Positions 22,651 through 23,594 of a stretch of 23,594 nucleotides of DNA are shown here, one piece after another. Under the pieces are notes generated by a model. That model worked only from the letters and a program-made list of their open reading frames with translations, had not been told where the DNA came from and searched no databases. Every line of letters starts with the position of its first letter. Positions within the stretch are counted from its first letter, which is position 1. Origin of the DNA: Candidatus Cloacimonadota bacterium (lineage in GTDB: Bacteria > Cloacimonadota > Cloacimonadia > Cloacimonadales > TCS61); the NCBI GenBank assembly GCA_027064945.1, contig JAMOPB010000005.1, forward strand, positions 1-23,594. Reading direction: 5' to 3'. Made by a program: the position numbers and the translations under genes.

Positions 22651-23594
22651 ATGAGGTTTAAAATTAATTTTATTTTAGTTGTATTTATCTTATCGATGGT
22701 TTCGCTTTCAGCGGCAAATTACACGGATTTTTCTCAATTTCAAAAGCATATTAATCAGGAAGCAAAAAGAGTAATCAATAAAGATTTGCATGCAGCTATA
22801 AGAGCTGAACGAGATGTAAGAGATTATAATGTAGGCGATGTAAGAGATTTTTGGAGATTTGATTTTACAGAAATGCCTCCAAGTTGGGAACAAGCACCTG
22901 CAACTTGTAGAGCTGTGGGCGAACATTGCTATATCTTTGTTTCTGATGAAGAATGGAATGTGAATATGAATCAGCAAGATCTGGATACTATTTTTGAATA
23001 TTTAGAAAATTCTACTATGAATGGAGATGATTTTGGAGCTATTGAGATGGATATTAACCTCTTTGGTGAAATTCCTGATGAATTGGACAATGATGAGAAA
23101 ATTATTGTTTATTATTCTGCTTTAGGTTCATATAATGGAAGCGTTTTTGATGGATATTTTAGCTCATATAATCAGGTTACGGAAGCTGAAGCGGCAACTA
23201 TGAATCCACCGGGACATAGTAACGAATGTGAAATGATCTACATGACTTGCTCACCCTTGGATCCAACTAATCCAACCAGAATATCAGTTTTGTCACACGA
23301 ACTTCAACATATGATTCATTGGGGTCATGATAATAATGAATATACTTGGGTTGATGAAGGAATGGCAGAACTTGCAATGGTGCATTTTGGTATGCCTGAT
23401 CCAATAACATCTTTTAACGGTAATGCAAATTATTCTTTAAATTTTTGGGATCAACAGTGGAAAGATTACGTGAAAGTTATGCTTTTCTTTACATACTTGG
23501 ATGAACAAATCACTAGTGAAAATTTTATCGCTGATGTTGTAAATGAACAATTGAATGGAATTGATGGTATTGCAAATCAGTTAGTTGAACATGG
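22651..23594 (+). CDS. Secreted zinc metallopeptidase (HELQH type), 3' end cut by the window
   Basis: The frame is open from ATG 22651 to the window end, 314 residues so far. GGAGGAG lies just before the start. A signal peptide covers about residues 1-23 (FILVVFILSMVSLSAA). The zinc motif is HELQH (His216, Glu217, His220) in SHELQHMIHW, and 14 residues later WVDEGMAELA provides the probable third ligand Glu. This arrangement is that of gluzincins near the M30 hyicolysin-like group. A Cys at about residue 90 and another near 95 could form a disulfide. The remaining part probably carries repeat or sorting domains, as these proteins are often large in FCB bacteria, but that part is not visible. 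A distinct promoter is not evident; the FadL terminator isolates it. Confidence 0.85.
   Translation, partial: MRFKINFILVVFILSMVSLSAANYTDFSQFQKHINQEAKRVINKDLHAAIRAERDVRDYNVGDVRDFWRFDFTEMPPSWEQAPATCRAVGEHCYIFVSDEEWNVNMNQQDLDTIFEYLENSTMNGDDFGAIEMDINLFGEIPDELDNDEKIIVYYSALGSYNGSVFDGYFSSYNQVTEAEAATMNPPGHSNECEMIYMTCSPLDPTNPTRISVLSHELQHMIHWGHDNNEYTWVDEGMAELAMVHFGMPDPITSFNGNANYSLNFWDQQWKDYVKVMLFFTYLDEQITSENFIADVVNEQLNGIDGIANQLVEH

Noticed and set aside
1..23594. CRISPR arrays, insertion sequences, tRNA or rRNA genes
   Set aside because: I saw no regularly spaced repeats, transposase, terminal inverted repeats or cloverleaf-type sequences.

Overview
The window is strongly A+T-rich DNA from an anaerobic, diderm (Gram-negative type) bacterium. 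The diderm call rests on a FadL-type porin, a PlpD-type autotransporter with an outer-membrane barrel, and several lipoproteins. The Mrp/Mbs-type redox complex, AGA-rich arginine codons and a secreted HELQH metallopeptidase would fit the FCB group, most plausibly Candidatus Cloacimonadota. That placement is an inference; no rRNA or other phylogenetic marker is present.

Left part (1-9396): a GIY-YIG nuclease-like gene cut by the window edge; a NifX/NifB-type cofactor-binding protein on the minus strand; a long intergenic unit with two similar micro-ORFs and a strong terminator; an envelope block (M23 endopeptidase lipoprotein, amino-acid-binding lipoprotein, PlpD-like phospholipase, PLD-like lipoprotein, and an unrecognised lipoprotein with a TTG start); then a small RRM RNA-binding protein with its own terminator.

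Middle part (9545-20862): one continuous operon. A TetR regulator lies behind a good promoter that overlaps a palindromic operator. After it come twelve genes with almost no spacing: MrpE, MrpF, MrpG, MbhD-like, an MbhE/MrpB fusion, MrpC, a 1036-residue fusion of two MrpD/NuoN-type ion-pump subunits, then NuoH-, NuoB-, NuoC- and NuoD-like subunits, and finally a NuoI-like ferredoxin domain fused to a GltD/NfnB-type flavoprotein. The order matches the archaeal Mbh/Mbx/Mbs family. Ligand residues argue against a [NiFe] hydrogenase: the large subunit has CxxC at its N-terminus but CxxE at its C-terminus. The NuoB-like subunit keeps only three of the four proximal-cluster cysteines. I infer a membrane-bound ferredoxin- or sulfur-linked NAD(H) oxidoreductase that pumps or uses Na+/H+. 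The three-cysteine cluster recalls the site-differentiated cluster described for archaeal MBS, and the fused flavoprotein gives a direct pyridine-nucleotide port.

Right part (20863-23594): a long hairpin without a U-tract, a FadL-family outer membrane protein with a strong terminator, and the first 314 residues of a secreted zinc metallopeptidase that runs off the window.
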